From assembly GCA_038234815.1 (NCBI GenBank), contig JBBQSU010000177.1, positions 1 to 6,646 on the forward strand: DNA of 6,646 bases, written 5' to 3'. The notes under the pieces were generated by a model, which searched no databases, was not told the origin of the DNA, and saw only the letters and a program-made list of their open reading frames with translations. The stretch is from JBBQSU01 sp038234815. GTDB taxonomy: Bacteria; Planctomycetota; Phycisphaerae; Tepidisphaerales; Tepidisphaeraceae. The first letter of the stretch is position 1, and each line of letters begins with the position of its first letter. This document shows, in pieces, positions 1-6,094 of this stretch. The position numbers and the translations under genes were made by a program.

Positions 1-1083
1 ATTGCGAAGGACGGCCATGGCGGTGATGACGGCCTCGACCCCGCCACTGGCCCCCAACAGGTGGCCGAGCGCGCTCTTGGTGGAACTGATCGCGACCTTA
101 TAGGCATGAGCGCCAAAGGTATTCTTCACGGCCTTGGCTTCGGCAAGATCACCAAGCTGGGTGCTGGTGCCGTGGGCGTTGATGTAATCGACCTCGGCGG
201 CGTTGATGCCGGCATCGGCCAGGGCCAGGTCCATCGCCTTGCCGGCACCGAGGCCGTCTTCGTGTGGGGCGGTGATGTGATGGGCATCGGCACTCATGCC
301 GTAACCGACAAGCTCGGCATAGATGCGCGCCCCGCGTTTCCGGGCGTGTTCGTATTCTTCCAGCAGCACAATGCCGGCGCCTTCGCCCATGACGAATCCG
401 TCGCGGTCCTTGTCCCAGGGGCGGCTGGCTTTTTCAGGGGCTTCATTGCGCGTTGACAAGGCGCGGGCGGCGATAAAGCTGGCCATGCCCAGTCCGCAGA
501 GCGCCGCCTCAGAACCACCGGCCACCATCACGTCGGCCATATCGAACTGGATGTACCGGGCGGCATCACCGATGGCATTAGCGCCGGTAGCGCAGGCAGT
601 GGCAACGGCGGTGTTCGGCCCGCGAAGGCCGTACATGATCGACACGTTACCGCTGGCGGCATTGACCATCAAACGCGGAACCGTAAAGGGGCTGACCCGT
701 CCTACGCCGCGCTCGATAAGAATCTTGTTCTGCTCTTCAAGGGTTTCGATCCCACCGATCCCGCTGCCGATGACGACTCCGCACCGGTAGCAGTCTTCGG
801 TTTTGAAATCGATCCCGCTGTCGCGCACGGCATTGACCGACGCCGCCAGACCGAACTGCCCGAACCTGTCGAGTCGCTTGGCCTCACGCACGTCTATGCC
901 ATAGCGGGTCACGTTGAAACCGGGAATCTCCCCACCAAAACGCACCGGGAATTTCGAAAAATCCCAGCGGGTGATGGTCTGAATTCCGCTCTTACCGGCA
1001 ATGAGATGATCCCACATCGTCTCGACGACTTCGCCGAGCGACGTGATGACGCCCATTCCAGTGATGACGACACGACGTTTCAT
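1..1083 (-). CDS. fabF: 3-oxoacyl-ACP synthase II (KAS II), 3' end missing
   Basis: Condensing enzyme of fatty-acid elongation: it joins malonyl-ACP to a growing acyl-ACP with loss of CO2, in the cytoplasm. 361 codons are open from ATG at 1083 to the left edge; the family is usually about 410-415 residues, so roughly the last 50 are outside the window. The start MKRRVVITGMGV is the classic family N-terminus. Visible active site: Cys164 in TACATGANA (codon 592-594), His304 in NAHGTST (172-174), Lys336 and His341 in KSALGHLLGASGG (76-78 and 61-63). These match the Cys-His-His plus Lys set of FabF/FabB. No clear Shine-Dalgarno precedes the ATG. It lies 112 bp downstream of acpP in the same direction, the usual acpP-fabF pair. 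Assignment as FabF rather than FabB rests on this context and overall sequence; catalytic function is very secure. Confidence 0.97.
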   Translation of the reverse strand, partial: MKRRVVITGMGVITSLGEVVETMWDHLIAGKSGIQTITRWDFSKFPVRFGGEIPGFNVTRYGIDVREAKRLDRFGQFGLAASVNAVRDSGIDFKTEDCYRCGVVIGSGIGGIETLEEQNKILIERGVGRVSPFTVPRLMVNAASGNVSIMYGLRGPNTAVATACATGANAIGDAARYIQFDMADVMVAGGSEAALCGLGMASFIAARALSTRNEAPEKASRPWDKDRDGFVMGEGAGIVLLEEYEHARKRGARIYAELVGYGMSADAHHITAPHEDGLGAGKAMDLALADAGINAAEVDYINAHGTSTQLGDLAEAKAVKNTFGAHAYKVAISSTKSALGHLLGASGGVEAVITAMAVLRN

Positions 1084-1116
1084 GGTATAGATCGCGGGGC
1101 GAACAAGGCCTACGCG

Positions 1117-1143
1117 TTTCAGGCAGTAACGGCGGCCCTGAAA
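1117..1143. repeat. 7-bp inverted repeat in the acpP-fabF gap
   Basis: TTTCAGG at 1117-1123 and its exact complement CCTGAAA at 1137-1143 are separated by 13 nt. It sits between acpP and fabF and could be an RNA hairpin or a dimeric-protein site. It does not resemble the operators of FapR or FabT as I know them. A 7-bp match may be chance. Confidence 0.25.
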
Positions 1144-1174
1144 AGTGCCGTGCGCTTCCCGTCACGCGGAAAAT

Positions 1175-1192
1175 CCGGCCACTGCTTGCCGG
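1175..1192 (-). terminator. Weak terminator-like hairpin after acpP
   Basis: Directly after the acpP stop codon the minus strand can form a 5-bp all-GC stem (CCGGC / GCCGG, loop 8 nt) followed by A and four T. The stem is short and the T run is minimal, so it may only reduce read-through from abundant acpP mRNA into fabF, or be chance. Confidence 0.25.
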
Positions 1193-1195
1193 CCA

Positions 1196-1435
1196 CTACT
1201 TTGTGGAGTGTTCCTTGATGTAGTCAATCGCCTGGCCGACGGTCTGAATCTTTTCAGCCTCTTCGTCGGGGATCGACAATTCGAATTCGTCTTCGAATTC
1301 CATCACTAACTCGACCGTATCCAGCGAGTCAGCGTTAAGGTCATTGATGAAGTGGGTTTCGCGAGTGATCTCACTCTTGTCCACGCCCATCTGCTCGCTC
1401 ACGATTTCGATGACTTTCGTCTCAATCTCTTCCAT
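1196..1435 (-). CDS. acpP: Acyl carrier protein
   Basis: Small acidic carrier that holds the growing acyl chain on a 4'-phosphopantetheine arm and shuttles it between the Fab enzymes and PlsX. 79 residues, the normal length (75-85). The attachment site is Ser37 in the DLNADSLDTVELVM motif (residues 32-45), followed by the acidic recognition helix II and the segment FEDEFELSIPDEEAEKI. Highly acidic with few basic residues. The ATG at 1435 is chosen because it has AGGTGG (1440-1445) just upstream and gives the canonical N-terminus MEEIETKVIEIVSEQ. The reading frame stays open upstream to 1534, but that stretch is intergenic-like and contains a promoter. The gene lies between fabG and fabF, and a holo-ACP synthase encoded elsewhere must activate it. 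Very secure. Confidence 0.98.
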   Translation of the reverse strand: MEEIETKVIEIVSEQMGVDKSEITRETHFINDLNADSLDTVELVMEFEDEFELSIPDEEAEKIQTVGQAIDYIKEHSTK

Positions 1436-1439
1436 AGAT

Positions 1440-1445
1440 CCACCT
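1440..1445 (-). promoter_or_regulatory. Shine-Dalgarno of acpP
   Basis: AGGTGG on the minus strand, 4 nt before the ATG at 1435. It decides the acpP start against the longer open frame that begins at 1534. Confidence 0.7.
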
Positions 1446-1495
1446 AACCCTGACTTTGAAATTACTGCCAACCCACGCGGGTTTGAAGTTTGCTG

Positions 1496-1523
1496 ACTAT
1501 ATCGGTGCCGGGGTCTTTTGCAA
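1496..1523 (-). promoter_or_regulatory. Candidate sigma70-type promoter of acpP
   Basis: On the minus strand TTGCAA (1518-1523, 4 of 6 to the -35 consensus) and TATAGT (1496-1501, 5 of 6 to the -10 consensus) are separated by 16 nt. The predicted start near 1489 gives a leader of about 54 nt, which contains a small stem AACCC-GCGT-GGGTT (1470-1483). The 143-bp gap before acpP is the longest in the cluster, which fits an internal promoter supplying extra ACP mRNA. Predicted by eye only. Confidence 0.45.
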
Positions 1524-1578
1524 TGTCCCGACACGCCACAAAGGCCAAGACCATCATTTCATCACGTTTTTGGACAAG

Positions 1579-2316
1579 TTACATCACCATTCCGCCGTCT
1601 ACGCACAGCACTTGCCCGGTCACATAGCCGGCCTCCGGGCTGGCCAGAAAGCCCACCACGGCGGCGATTTCATGCGCCTCACCAAACCGCTTGAGCGGGA
1701 TGAACTGCTTGACGGCGTCTTTAATTCGATCATTCAGCACGTCGGTCATGTCGGTGACGATAAATCCCGGCGCGACGGCGTTGCTTGTTATTCCTTTGCC
1801 CGAAAGCTCTTTGGCCACCGTCTTGGTCAGTCCGATCAATCCGGCTTTGCTGGCCGAATAGTTGGCCTGACCGGCATTCCCGACCACGCCCGCCACCGAA
1901 CTGATGTTCACAATCCGGCCGGTCTTGGATCGCATCATCATCCGCGCCGCCGACCGAATCGCCACAAACGCGCTCTTTAAATTGGTGTTGATAACCACGT
2001 CAAAATCCTCGTCCTCCATCCGCAAGAGCAGGCCGTCGCGGGTGATGCCGGCATTGTTCACCAATACATCAATCCGGCCGTGCGCGTCGCCAATTTTGTC
2101 GATCGCGTCCGCCAGCGCCTTGGAGTCGGCAATGTCTACCACAACCGCCTCGGCAGTTCCGCCGGCACTGGTCACCTCGTTGATCACACCCTGAAGTTTG
2201 TCCATATTTCGGGCGATGGCCACGACGTGCAAGCCGTCCTTGGCCAGTTTCCGCACGATCGCCGCGCCAATCCCACGAGAACCGCCGGTGACAATCGCTA
2301 CCCTTTTTTCGTTCAT
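1579..2316 (-). CDS. fabG: 3-oxoacyl-ACP reductase (SDR family)
   Basis: NADPH-dependent reduction of 3-oxoacyl-ACP to 3-hydroxyacyl-ACP, the first reductive step of each elongation cycle. 245 residues, the normal FabG length. Classical short-chain dehydrogenase features in order: nucleotide-binding TGGSRGIG (residues 10-17), structural NNAG (87-90), Asn112 in NTNLKSAF, Ser140 in NISSVAG, and Tyr153 / Lys157 in YSASK, giving the complete Asn-Ser-Tyr-Lys tetrad. The C-terminus ends in CVDGGMVM, as is common in FabG. ATG at 2316 is preceded by GGAG at 2323-2326 with 6-nt spacing. It starts 25 bp after fabD and ends 143 bp before acpP. SDR enzymes are diverse, but the location among fab genes and the close FabG motifs make this assignment firm. 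Confidence 0.97.
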   Translation of the reverse strand: MNEKRVAIVTGGSRGIGAAIVRKLAKDGLHVVAIARNMDKLQGVINEVTSAGGTAEAVVVDIADSKALADAIDKIGDAHGRIDVLVNNAGITRDGLLLRMEDEDFDVVINTNLKSAFVAIRSAARMMMRSKTGRIVNISSVAGVVGNAGQANYSASKAGLIGLTKTVAKELSGKGITSNAVAPGFIVTDMTDVLNDRIKDAVKQFIPLKRFGEAHEIAAVVGFLASPEAGYVTGQVLCVDGGMVM

Positions 2317-2341
2317 GTCTTGCTCCGCTCGCTTGGTTCGC

Positions 2342-3271
2342 TCAGGCGTTCAACGCTTCAGCCGCTTCCAGTGATTCGATCGGCAACCGGCGATTGATCT
2401 TCTTGGCCAGGCCGGTCAGCGTGTGACCGGGTGCCAATTCCACAAATCGCTCGCCTTCGTTTCCCGTCACCAACGTCTTCATCGTCTGCTCCCATCGTAC
2501 GGGCATGACGATCTGGTCCACCAGCAGGCGCTTGATCGATGCTACATCGGTGTGCGGTCGAGCAGTCACGTTGGAAAAGACCGTGACAACGGGTTGCTTG
2601 AATTCGAATTTTTCCAGCTCCGCCCGCATCTTGTCGGCCCCGGATTGCATCAGCGGGCTGTGAAACGCGCCGGCCACTTTCAGTTCGATCGCCTTAAAGC
2701 CTGCCGACGTTGCCGATTGAACGACGCGCGCGCACGCGGATTTTGCACCACTGACCACGATCTGTCCCGGCGCGTTGTAGTTGGCTGCAACCAGCACCTC
2801 ACCCTGCGCATTTTCGAGACACAGTGTATCGACCGCCCGCTCGTCGGCCCCCACGATCGCCACCATTCCGCTGGGCGTTGCCACCGCGGCTTCCTGCATG
2901 AAGCGTCCCCGCGCCGCAACCAGCCGCAAGCCGTCTTCGAACGAAAACACGCCCGCCAGGTGCAACGCGGTGTATTCGCCGAGGCTGAGGCCCGCGCAGG
3001 TCGTCACGTCGGACAATCGCAGGCGCCCAACCGCTTCTGCCGCGCGAAAACACGCCACGCCGGTCACATAGATCGCCGGCTGACTTACGTCGGTCTGGTT
3101 CAGTCGTTCTTCGGGGCCGCCAAAGCAAATGCTCGCCAGATCAAATCCCATGATTTGATTCGCCAGGTCGATCGTCTCACGTGCTGCGGGGGAGGTCGAA
3201 TAATAATCCTTCCCCATGCCCACCACTTGCGCGCCCTGTCCGGGGCAGAAAATAAATGTCTTTGAAGCCAT
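2342..3271 (-). CDS. fabD: Malonyl-CoA:ACP transacylase
   Basis: Moves the malonyl group from malonyl-CoA to ACP, supplying the extender unit for FabH and FabF. 309 residues, the normal length. Motifs: PGQGAQ (10-15) forming the oxyanion region, nucleophile Ser96 in GLSLGEYTAL (94-103), Arg121 in AARGRFMQ which binds the malonyl carboxylate, and catalytic His204 in GAFHSPLM. The nucleophile motif is GLSLG rather than the GHSLG of E. coli; the Leu variant is one I associate with planctomycetes and plastids. ATG at 3271 gives the usual N-terminus MASKTFIFCPGQGAQ. No strong Shine-Dalgarno is visible; the start lies 17 bp after fabH, so translational coupling is possible. Function is very secure. 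Confidence 0.97.
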   Translation of the reverse strand: MASKTFIFCPGQGAQVVGMGKDYYSTSPAARETIDLANQIMGFDLASICFGGPEERLNQTDVSQPAIYVTGVACFRAAEAVGRLRLSDVTTCAGLSLGEYTALHLAGVFSFEDGLRLVAARGRFMQEAAVATPSGMVAIVGADERAVDTLCLENAQGEVLVAANYNAPGQIVVSGAKSACARVVQSATSAGFKAIELKVAGAFHSPLMQSGADKMRAELEKFEFKQPVVTVFSNVTARPHTDVASIKRLLVDQIVMPVRWEQTMKTLVTGNEGERFVELAPGHTLTGLAKKINRRLPIESLEAAEALNA

Positions 3272-3288
3272 TGACGGTCCAGGTCTGC

Positions 3289-4275
3289 TTACATCTTCAC
3301 CACGGCGTTGGCCCAGGTGAGGCCGGCACCAAACGCCACAAATACCAGCGTGTCATCCGGCTTGATCCGGCCGGCCCGCATGGCTTCGTCGAAGGCAATC
3401 GGGATGCTCGCCGCCGACGTATTGCCATATTTGTCGATATTCACGAATGCTTTGCTGGCGGGGATTTTCAGCTTGTCCATCGCCGAGTCGATGATACGCT
3501 GATTCACCTGGTGCGGGATGATCAGCGAGATCGTCTCCGGCGTCAGCGAACATTTGTTCATCGCGTCGGCGATCAATTCCTCGAACCGCTGGACCGCGAA
3601 TTTATACACCTCGCGGCCTTTGATTTTCATAAATTGCTGGCGCCCCATCACCAGCGTTTCGTTGATGGGATGTCGCGAGCCGGGGGCACAATACAGCATG
3701 TCCCAGCGGCTGCCGTCGGCGTGCATTGAGCTGTAGATCAGCCCTCGCCCGGCATCTTCCGACCGCTGCAAAACCACCGCGCCGGCGCCGTCACCAAATA
3801 AAATGCAGCTCTGGCGATCGGTATAATCGGTGATCCGGCTCAGCGCTTCGGCGCCAATCACCAGCACGTTCTTGTAAGCTCCCGACTTGATAAACCCCGC
3901 TGCGGTGTTGAGGGCGTATAGGAACCCACTGCACGCGGCCCCGATATCAAAAGCCGGCGTCTGATCCAGCCCGAGTGAAGCGGCGACGAAGCAGGCCGTC
4001 GAAGGCAACATCATTTCCGGAGAGATCGTCGCACAGATAATCAGGTCGATATCCTTCGGCTCGATCTGCGCGGCCTTGAGTGCGCGCGTGGCGGCGTGAG
4101 AGGCCAGCGTCGCCGTCGTTTCGGTGCTACTGACGATGCGCCGCTCGCGGATGCCCGTCCGCTGAACGATCCACTCGTCGTTGGTCTCGACCATTTTCGA
4201 GAGGTCTTCGTTGGTCAGACGCTTCTCGGGCAGAAAAGACCCGGTTCCCGCGATAATGGCACTGTAGTTAGGCAT
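3289..4275 (-). CDS. fabH: 3-oxoacyl-ACP synthase III (KAS III)
   Basis: Starts fatty-acid chains by condensing an acyl-CoA (typically acetyl-CoA) with malonyl-ACP. 328 residues, the normal length. The N-terminal half carries GTGSFLPEKRLTNEDL and NDEWIVQRTGIRERR (residues 32-46), typical of FabH. The catalytic triad is complete: Cys115 in DIGAACSGFLYAL, His255 in IIPHQVNQRI, and Asn285 in KYGNTSAASIP. The glycine-rich end FGAGLTWANAVVKM closes the thiolase fold. The Trp at position 35 in NDEWI is in the region that contacts CoA in the family. ATG at 4275 has no evident Shine-Dalgarno. It sits 96 bp after plsX and 17 bp before fabD. Chain-starter preference (acetyl versus branched) cannot be read from the sequence. 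Confidence 0.97.
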   Translation of the reverse strand: MPNYSAIIAGTGSFLPEKRLTNEDLSKMVETNDEWIVQRTGIRERRIVSSTETTATLASHAATRALKAAQIEPKDIDLIICATISPEMMLPSTACFVAASLGLDQTPAFDIGAACSGFLYALNTAAGFIKSGAYKNVLVIGAEALSRITDYTDRQSCILFGDGAGAVVLQRSEDAGRGLIYSSMHADGSRWDMLYCAPGSRHPINETLVMGRQQFMKIKGREVYKFAVQRFEELIADAMNKCSLTPETISLIIPHQVNQRIIDSAMDKLKIPASKAFVNIDKYGNTSAASIPIAFDEAMRAGRIKPDDTLVFVAFGAGLTWANAVVKM

Positions 4276-4350
4276 GGCAAAAGCAGTTTTAAAGTCTCAT
4301 TGCGGCTCGTGACTGGCCGGCGGTGCTGACGATCGACATCAACAAACGCC

Positions 4351-4377
4351 CGATCATTCACAATAACTCGATCATTC
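4351..4377. repeat. Short direct repeat around the plsX stop
   Basis: CGATCATTC occurs at 4351-4359 and again at 4369-4377, 18 bp apart, the second copy covering the plsX stop codon. It is exact but only 9 bp. No function is evident; it may be chance. Confidence 0.25.
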
Positions 4378-5391
4378 CTCGTTCACTTGGATGCTCTTCT
4401 CGATCTTCTCCATGATTTTCTCGTTCAGGTGGCTGTTGTGAAGTTGCAAACCCACGCGAATCGCGTTCTTGATCGCCTTGGCTTCACTGCGGCCATGGCA
4501 GATGAGCGAATAGCCACCCACGCCCAGCAGCGGCGCCCCGCCATATTCCTGCCAGTCATGCTTGGCATACACGCTCTTCATCGCCGGTTTGAAGTGTTCG
4601 AGCAGTTCCGGCCCGACCTCCTGAAGCTCGTGCATCAGCATCTGAAACAGTCCTTCGGTCAATCCTTCCATCAATTTCAGCACGATGTTGCCCGTGAACC
4701 CGTCGCAGACGATCACGTCCACCACGCCCTTGGTCAGGTCGCGGCCTTCAACATTTCCGATGAAATTGATTAGCGGTTCTTCCCGAAGTAATTTGCGCGT
4801 TTCTTTGATCGTGCTGGTGCCCTTGGAATCTTCCTCGCCGATGCTCAGCAGGCCCACGCGCGGGTTCTGGACATTGCAAACGGTCGTCGCGTAAACCCCG
4901 GCCATGATGGCATACTGATGAAGGTGGGCGGGCTTGGGTGTGACGTTGGCGCCGACGTCGCAGATCACGACGGGGCCATAAAACGTCGGCACGATGACCG
5001 CGATCCCGGGCCGGCTGATGCCCGCCAGCGTCCGCATCCGAAGCTGCGCCGCAGCCACGCAGGCCCCGGTATTGCCGGCACTGATGACCACGTCGGCCTC
5101 CCCTTTGGAGGCCATCCTGCATTGCACCGAGATCGAACTGTCCGGCTTTCCGCGGATCGCTTCGACCGGCGATTCATCCATCCCTACCACTTCCGTGGTC
5201 GGGATGATCTTGTAGTGTTTTTTTTGTTCCGGCGTCAGGCCCGATTGCTCAAGGCCCTCCGCACACGTCTTCTCATCGCCGACAAGAAGGATCGTGTCGT
5301 GCCCGTTCAGCAACGACACCGCGTCCCAGCACCCCTGCAAAATGGCCGAGGGGGCTTTGTCACCGCCCATCACGTCCACCGCTGCTCGCAC
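4372..5391 (-). CDS. plsX: Phosphate acyltransferase
   Basis: Converts acyl-ACP and inorganic phosphate to acyl-phosphate, the donor used by PlsY for the first acylation of glycerol-3-phosphate; it links fatty-acid to membrane-lipid synthesis and is a peripheral membrane enzyme. 339 residues, the normal length. Family motifs in order: VDVMGGD (5-11), SAGNTGA (104-110), CDVGAN (144-149), SIGEED (183-188), NVEGRD (213-218), VCDGFTGNI (228-236) and EYGGAPLLGV (282-291). The start is GTG at 5391, supported by GGGAGG at 5397-5402 with 5-nt spacing and by the canonical N-terminus directly following it. It lies 123 bp after rpmF and leads the fab genes, the standard rpmF-plsX-fabH arrangement. Very secure. 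Confidence 0.97.
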   Translation of the reverse strand: MRAAVDVMGGDKAPSAILQGCWDAVSLLNGHDTILLVGDEKTCAEGLEQSGLTPEQKKHYKIIPTTEVVGMDESPVEAIRGKPDSSISVQCRMASKGEADVVISAGNTGACVAAAQLRMRTLAGISRPGIAVIVPTFYGPVVICDVGANVTPKPAHLHQYAIMAGVYATTVCNVQNPRVGLLSIGEEDSKGTSTIKETRKLLREEPLINFIGNVEGRDLTKGVVDVIVCDGFTGNIVLKLMEGLTEGLFQMLMHELQEVGPELLEHFKPAMKSVYAKHDWQEYGGAPLLGVGGYSLICHGRSEAKAIKNAIRVGLQLHNSHLNEKIMEKIEKSIQVNEE

Positions 5392-5396
5392 GCGAA

Positions 5397-5402
5397 CCTC
5401 CC
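5397..5402 (-). promoter_or_regulatory. Shine-Dalgarno of plsX
   Basis: GGGAGG on the minus strand, 5 nt before the GTG at 5389-5391. It is the strongest ribosome-binding site in the cluster and settles the non-ATG start. Confidence 0.75.
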
Positions 5403-5478
5403 AAGTAGGTGATGAAATAACCCATTCAACCGAACAAGCCGGGAATCGTTTGATCCGTCCTGCCGCGGCTTGCTGAGC

Positions 5479-5505
5479 GAAAAGTCGTTTGACCAGGAAC
5501 TTTTC
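5479..5505. repeat. 7-bp inverted repeat between rpmF and plsX
   Basis: GAAAAGT at 5479-5485 and ACTTTTC at 5499-5505 are exact complements with a 13-nt loop, starting about 10 nt after the rpmF stop codon. It has no following T tract, so it does not look like an intrinsic terminator. It could stabilise or process the mRNA. The arm and loop sizes equal those of the inverted repeat at 1117-1143, probably by chance. Confidence 0.25.
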
Positions 5506-5514
5506 AGACTCTTT

Positions 5515-5700
5515 TTACGCGTCGTCCTGATCCACTTTCACTGCCAGACTGGGGTTGACATACCCGCAATTCCCACAGGCGACGTGGGGCAGTTTGGCGT
5601 TGCCGCATTGCGGACAACGGACATAATGGACGGGCTTGAGCGCATGATGCGAACGGCGTTTGCGTTTGCGCGATTTCGAGTGCTTTTGGACCGGGAGCAT
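5515..5700 (-). CDS. rpmF: Ribosomal protein bL32, zinc-binding form
   Basis: Small basic protein of the large ribosomal subunit. 61 residues, the normal length. The N-terminal part KHSKSRKRKRRSHHALK is the basic rRNA-binding tail; the rest is a zinc ribbon with Cys29, Cys32, Cys42 and Cys45 (CPQCGN and CGNCGY), so this is the four-cysteine, zinc-binding form. The start is fixed by an in-frame TGA two codons before the ATG at 5700; the same bases form AGGTGA (5704-5709), and AAGGAA at 5711-5716 is a second possible ribosome-binding site. The N-terminus is MLPVQK rather than the more usual MAVPK-type start. It heads the plsX-fab cluster, as in many bacteria. Very secure despite its size. Confidence 0.95.
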   Translation of the reverse strand: MLPVQKHSKSRKRKRRSHHALKPVHYVRCPQCGNAKLPHVACGNCGYVNPSLAVKVDQDDA

Positions 5701-5730
5701 GCTTCACCTATTCCTTATACTAAGCAAACA

Positions 5731-5754
5731 ACGGCGGGTGATTCGACCCGCCGT
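5731..5754 (-). terminator. Strong hairpin with T-rich tail upstream of rpmF
   Basis: A perfect 9-bp GC-rich stem (ACGGCGGGT 5731-5739 with ACCCGCCGT 5746-5754, loop 6 nt). On the minus strand it is followed by TTGTTTGCTT, which has 7 T in 10 bases. It could terminate transcription arriving from the CRISPR side, or act as an attenuator in the rpmF leader if the promoter at 5773-5802 is used. The T tract is interrupted, so efficiency is uncertain. Confidence 0.45.
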
Positions 5755-5772
5755 CGCCCAAATGGGGACGGT

Positions 5773-5802
5773 AGGTTAGGCGCAACGCCGGGGGTCTGTC
5801 AA
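5773..5802 (-). promoter_or_regulatory. Candidate promoter of the rpmF-plsX-fab operon
   Basis: On the minus strand a perfect -35 hexamer TTGACA (5797-5802) is followed after 18 nt by TAACCT (5773-5778), which keeps the three most conserved -10 positions but only 3 of 6 overall. The start would be near 5765, giving a leader of about 65 nt that contains the 9-bp hairpin. The -35 lies in the left copy of the 39-nt repeat; the other copy has TTGATC there. Confidence 0.35.
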
Positions 5803-5889
5803 GCACACCTTTGGCTGATGCCGACGCCGCCGGTTCTGGCCGAGCCAAAAGGTGCAACGTCGGAGGCCGATCAAGCACACCTTTAGCCG
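5779..5889. repeat. Two 39-nt direct repeats, 72 bp apart
   Basis: Units at 5779-5817 and 5851-5889 match at 31 of 39 positions, with a 19-nt block (starting TCAAGCACACCTTT) that differs at only two bases. Between them, GCACACCTTTGGCT (5803-5816) and AGCCAAAAGGTGC (5843-5855) form an imperfect inverted repeat. Read on the minus strand the units encode AKGVLDRPPTLHL and AKGVLDRPPALRL. Possibly copies of a dispersed intergenic element; not recognised. Confidence 0.6.
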
Positions 5890-6022
5890 CTTTTAGCGTA
5901 TCCATGCGAAAATGTCACCCGGTGCCGTAGGGGGCGCCTTCAGCCCGCCGGCAGAAGCCGCGCCACTGGCGAGTTGCGGGCGGTCGGGGATCGAGTGTTG
6001 CCATAGTAGGAATCTACACAAT

Positions 6023-6058
6023 AAAGGACCGCGGCGGCGTTTATTTGAACCCCGAATG
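6023..6058 (-). repeat. Decayed CRISPR repeat, in register with the array
   Basis: Exactly 72 nt before the next repeat, this 36-nt stretch matches the consensus at 23 of 36 positions, and at 19 of 24 in its right-hand part (6035-6058), including TTTGAAC and the terminal GAATG. The left part, which would carry the crRNA handle, is lost. Together with the variant repeat at 6095 it forms the degenerate end of the array. Confidence 0.6.
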
Positions 6059-6094
6059 AGTCCAGCTTCGTGCCCTTCGCGCCTTCGTGGTTGC

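Larger units (their letters stand above)
5701..6022. other. Gene-poor region between rpmF and the CRISPR array
   Basis: About 320 bp without a confident gene. From left to right it holds the rpmF ribosome-binding site, a 9-bp hairpin (5731-5754), a promoter-like pair (5773-5802), two copies of a 39-nt element (5779-5817 and 5851-5889), and a GC-rich stretch (5920-5990) in which I recognise nothing beyond small palindromes such as GTAG-GAAT-CTAC at 6006-6017. A 61-codon minus-strand frame spans 5720-5905; see the findings. Confidence 0.6.

Noticed and set aside
1436..1534. N-terminal extension of ACP by 33 residues
   Set aside because: The extension has no family similarity, contains the promoter-like sequence and lies upstream of a good Shine-Dalgarno for the canonical 79-residue start.
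2423..3265. 280-codon plus-strand frame antisense to fabD, and similar long plus-strand frames opposite plsX, fabH, fabG and fabF
   Set aside because: Each lies opposite a gene with complete catalytic motifs; the frames arise from GC-rich codon use and show no recognisable domain or ribosome-binding site.
5714..5719. TATAAG as the -10 box of rpmF
   Set aside because: No -35 lies at a proper distance and the start would fall on the ribosome-binding site, leaving almost no leader.
5920..5961. A third copy of the 39-nt element
   Set aside because: Only the beginning (GGTGC...) and a CTTCAGCCCG end resemble it, and gaps are needed; too weak to count.
5951..5986. A still older CRISPR repeat one period further left
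   Set aside because: At the expected register the match to the consensus is near background and the stem is not preserved.
6023..6058. Degenerate repeat as a tracrRNA anti-repeat
   Set aside because: It is in the same orientation and exact 72-nt register as the array, and decays on the handle side; the repeat is palindromic in its centre, so complementarity alone proves nothing. A worn-out terminal repeat is the simpler reading.
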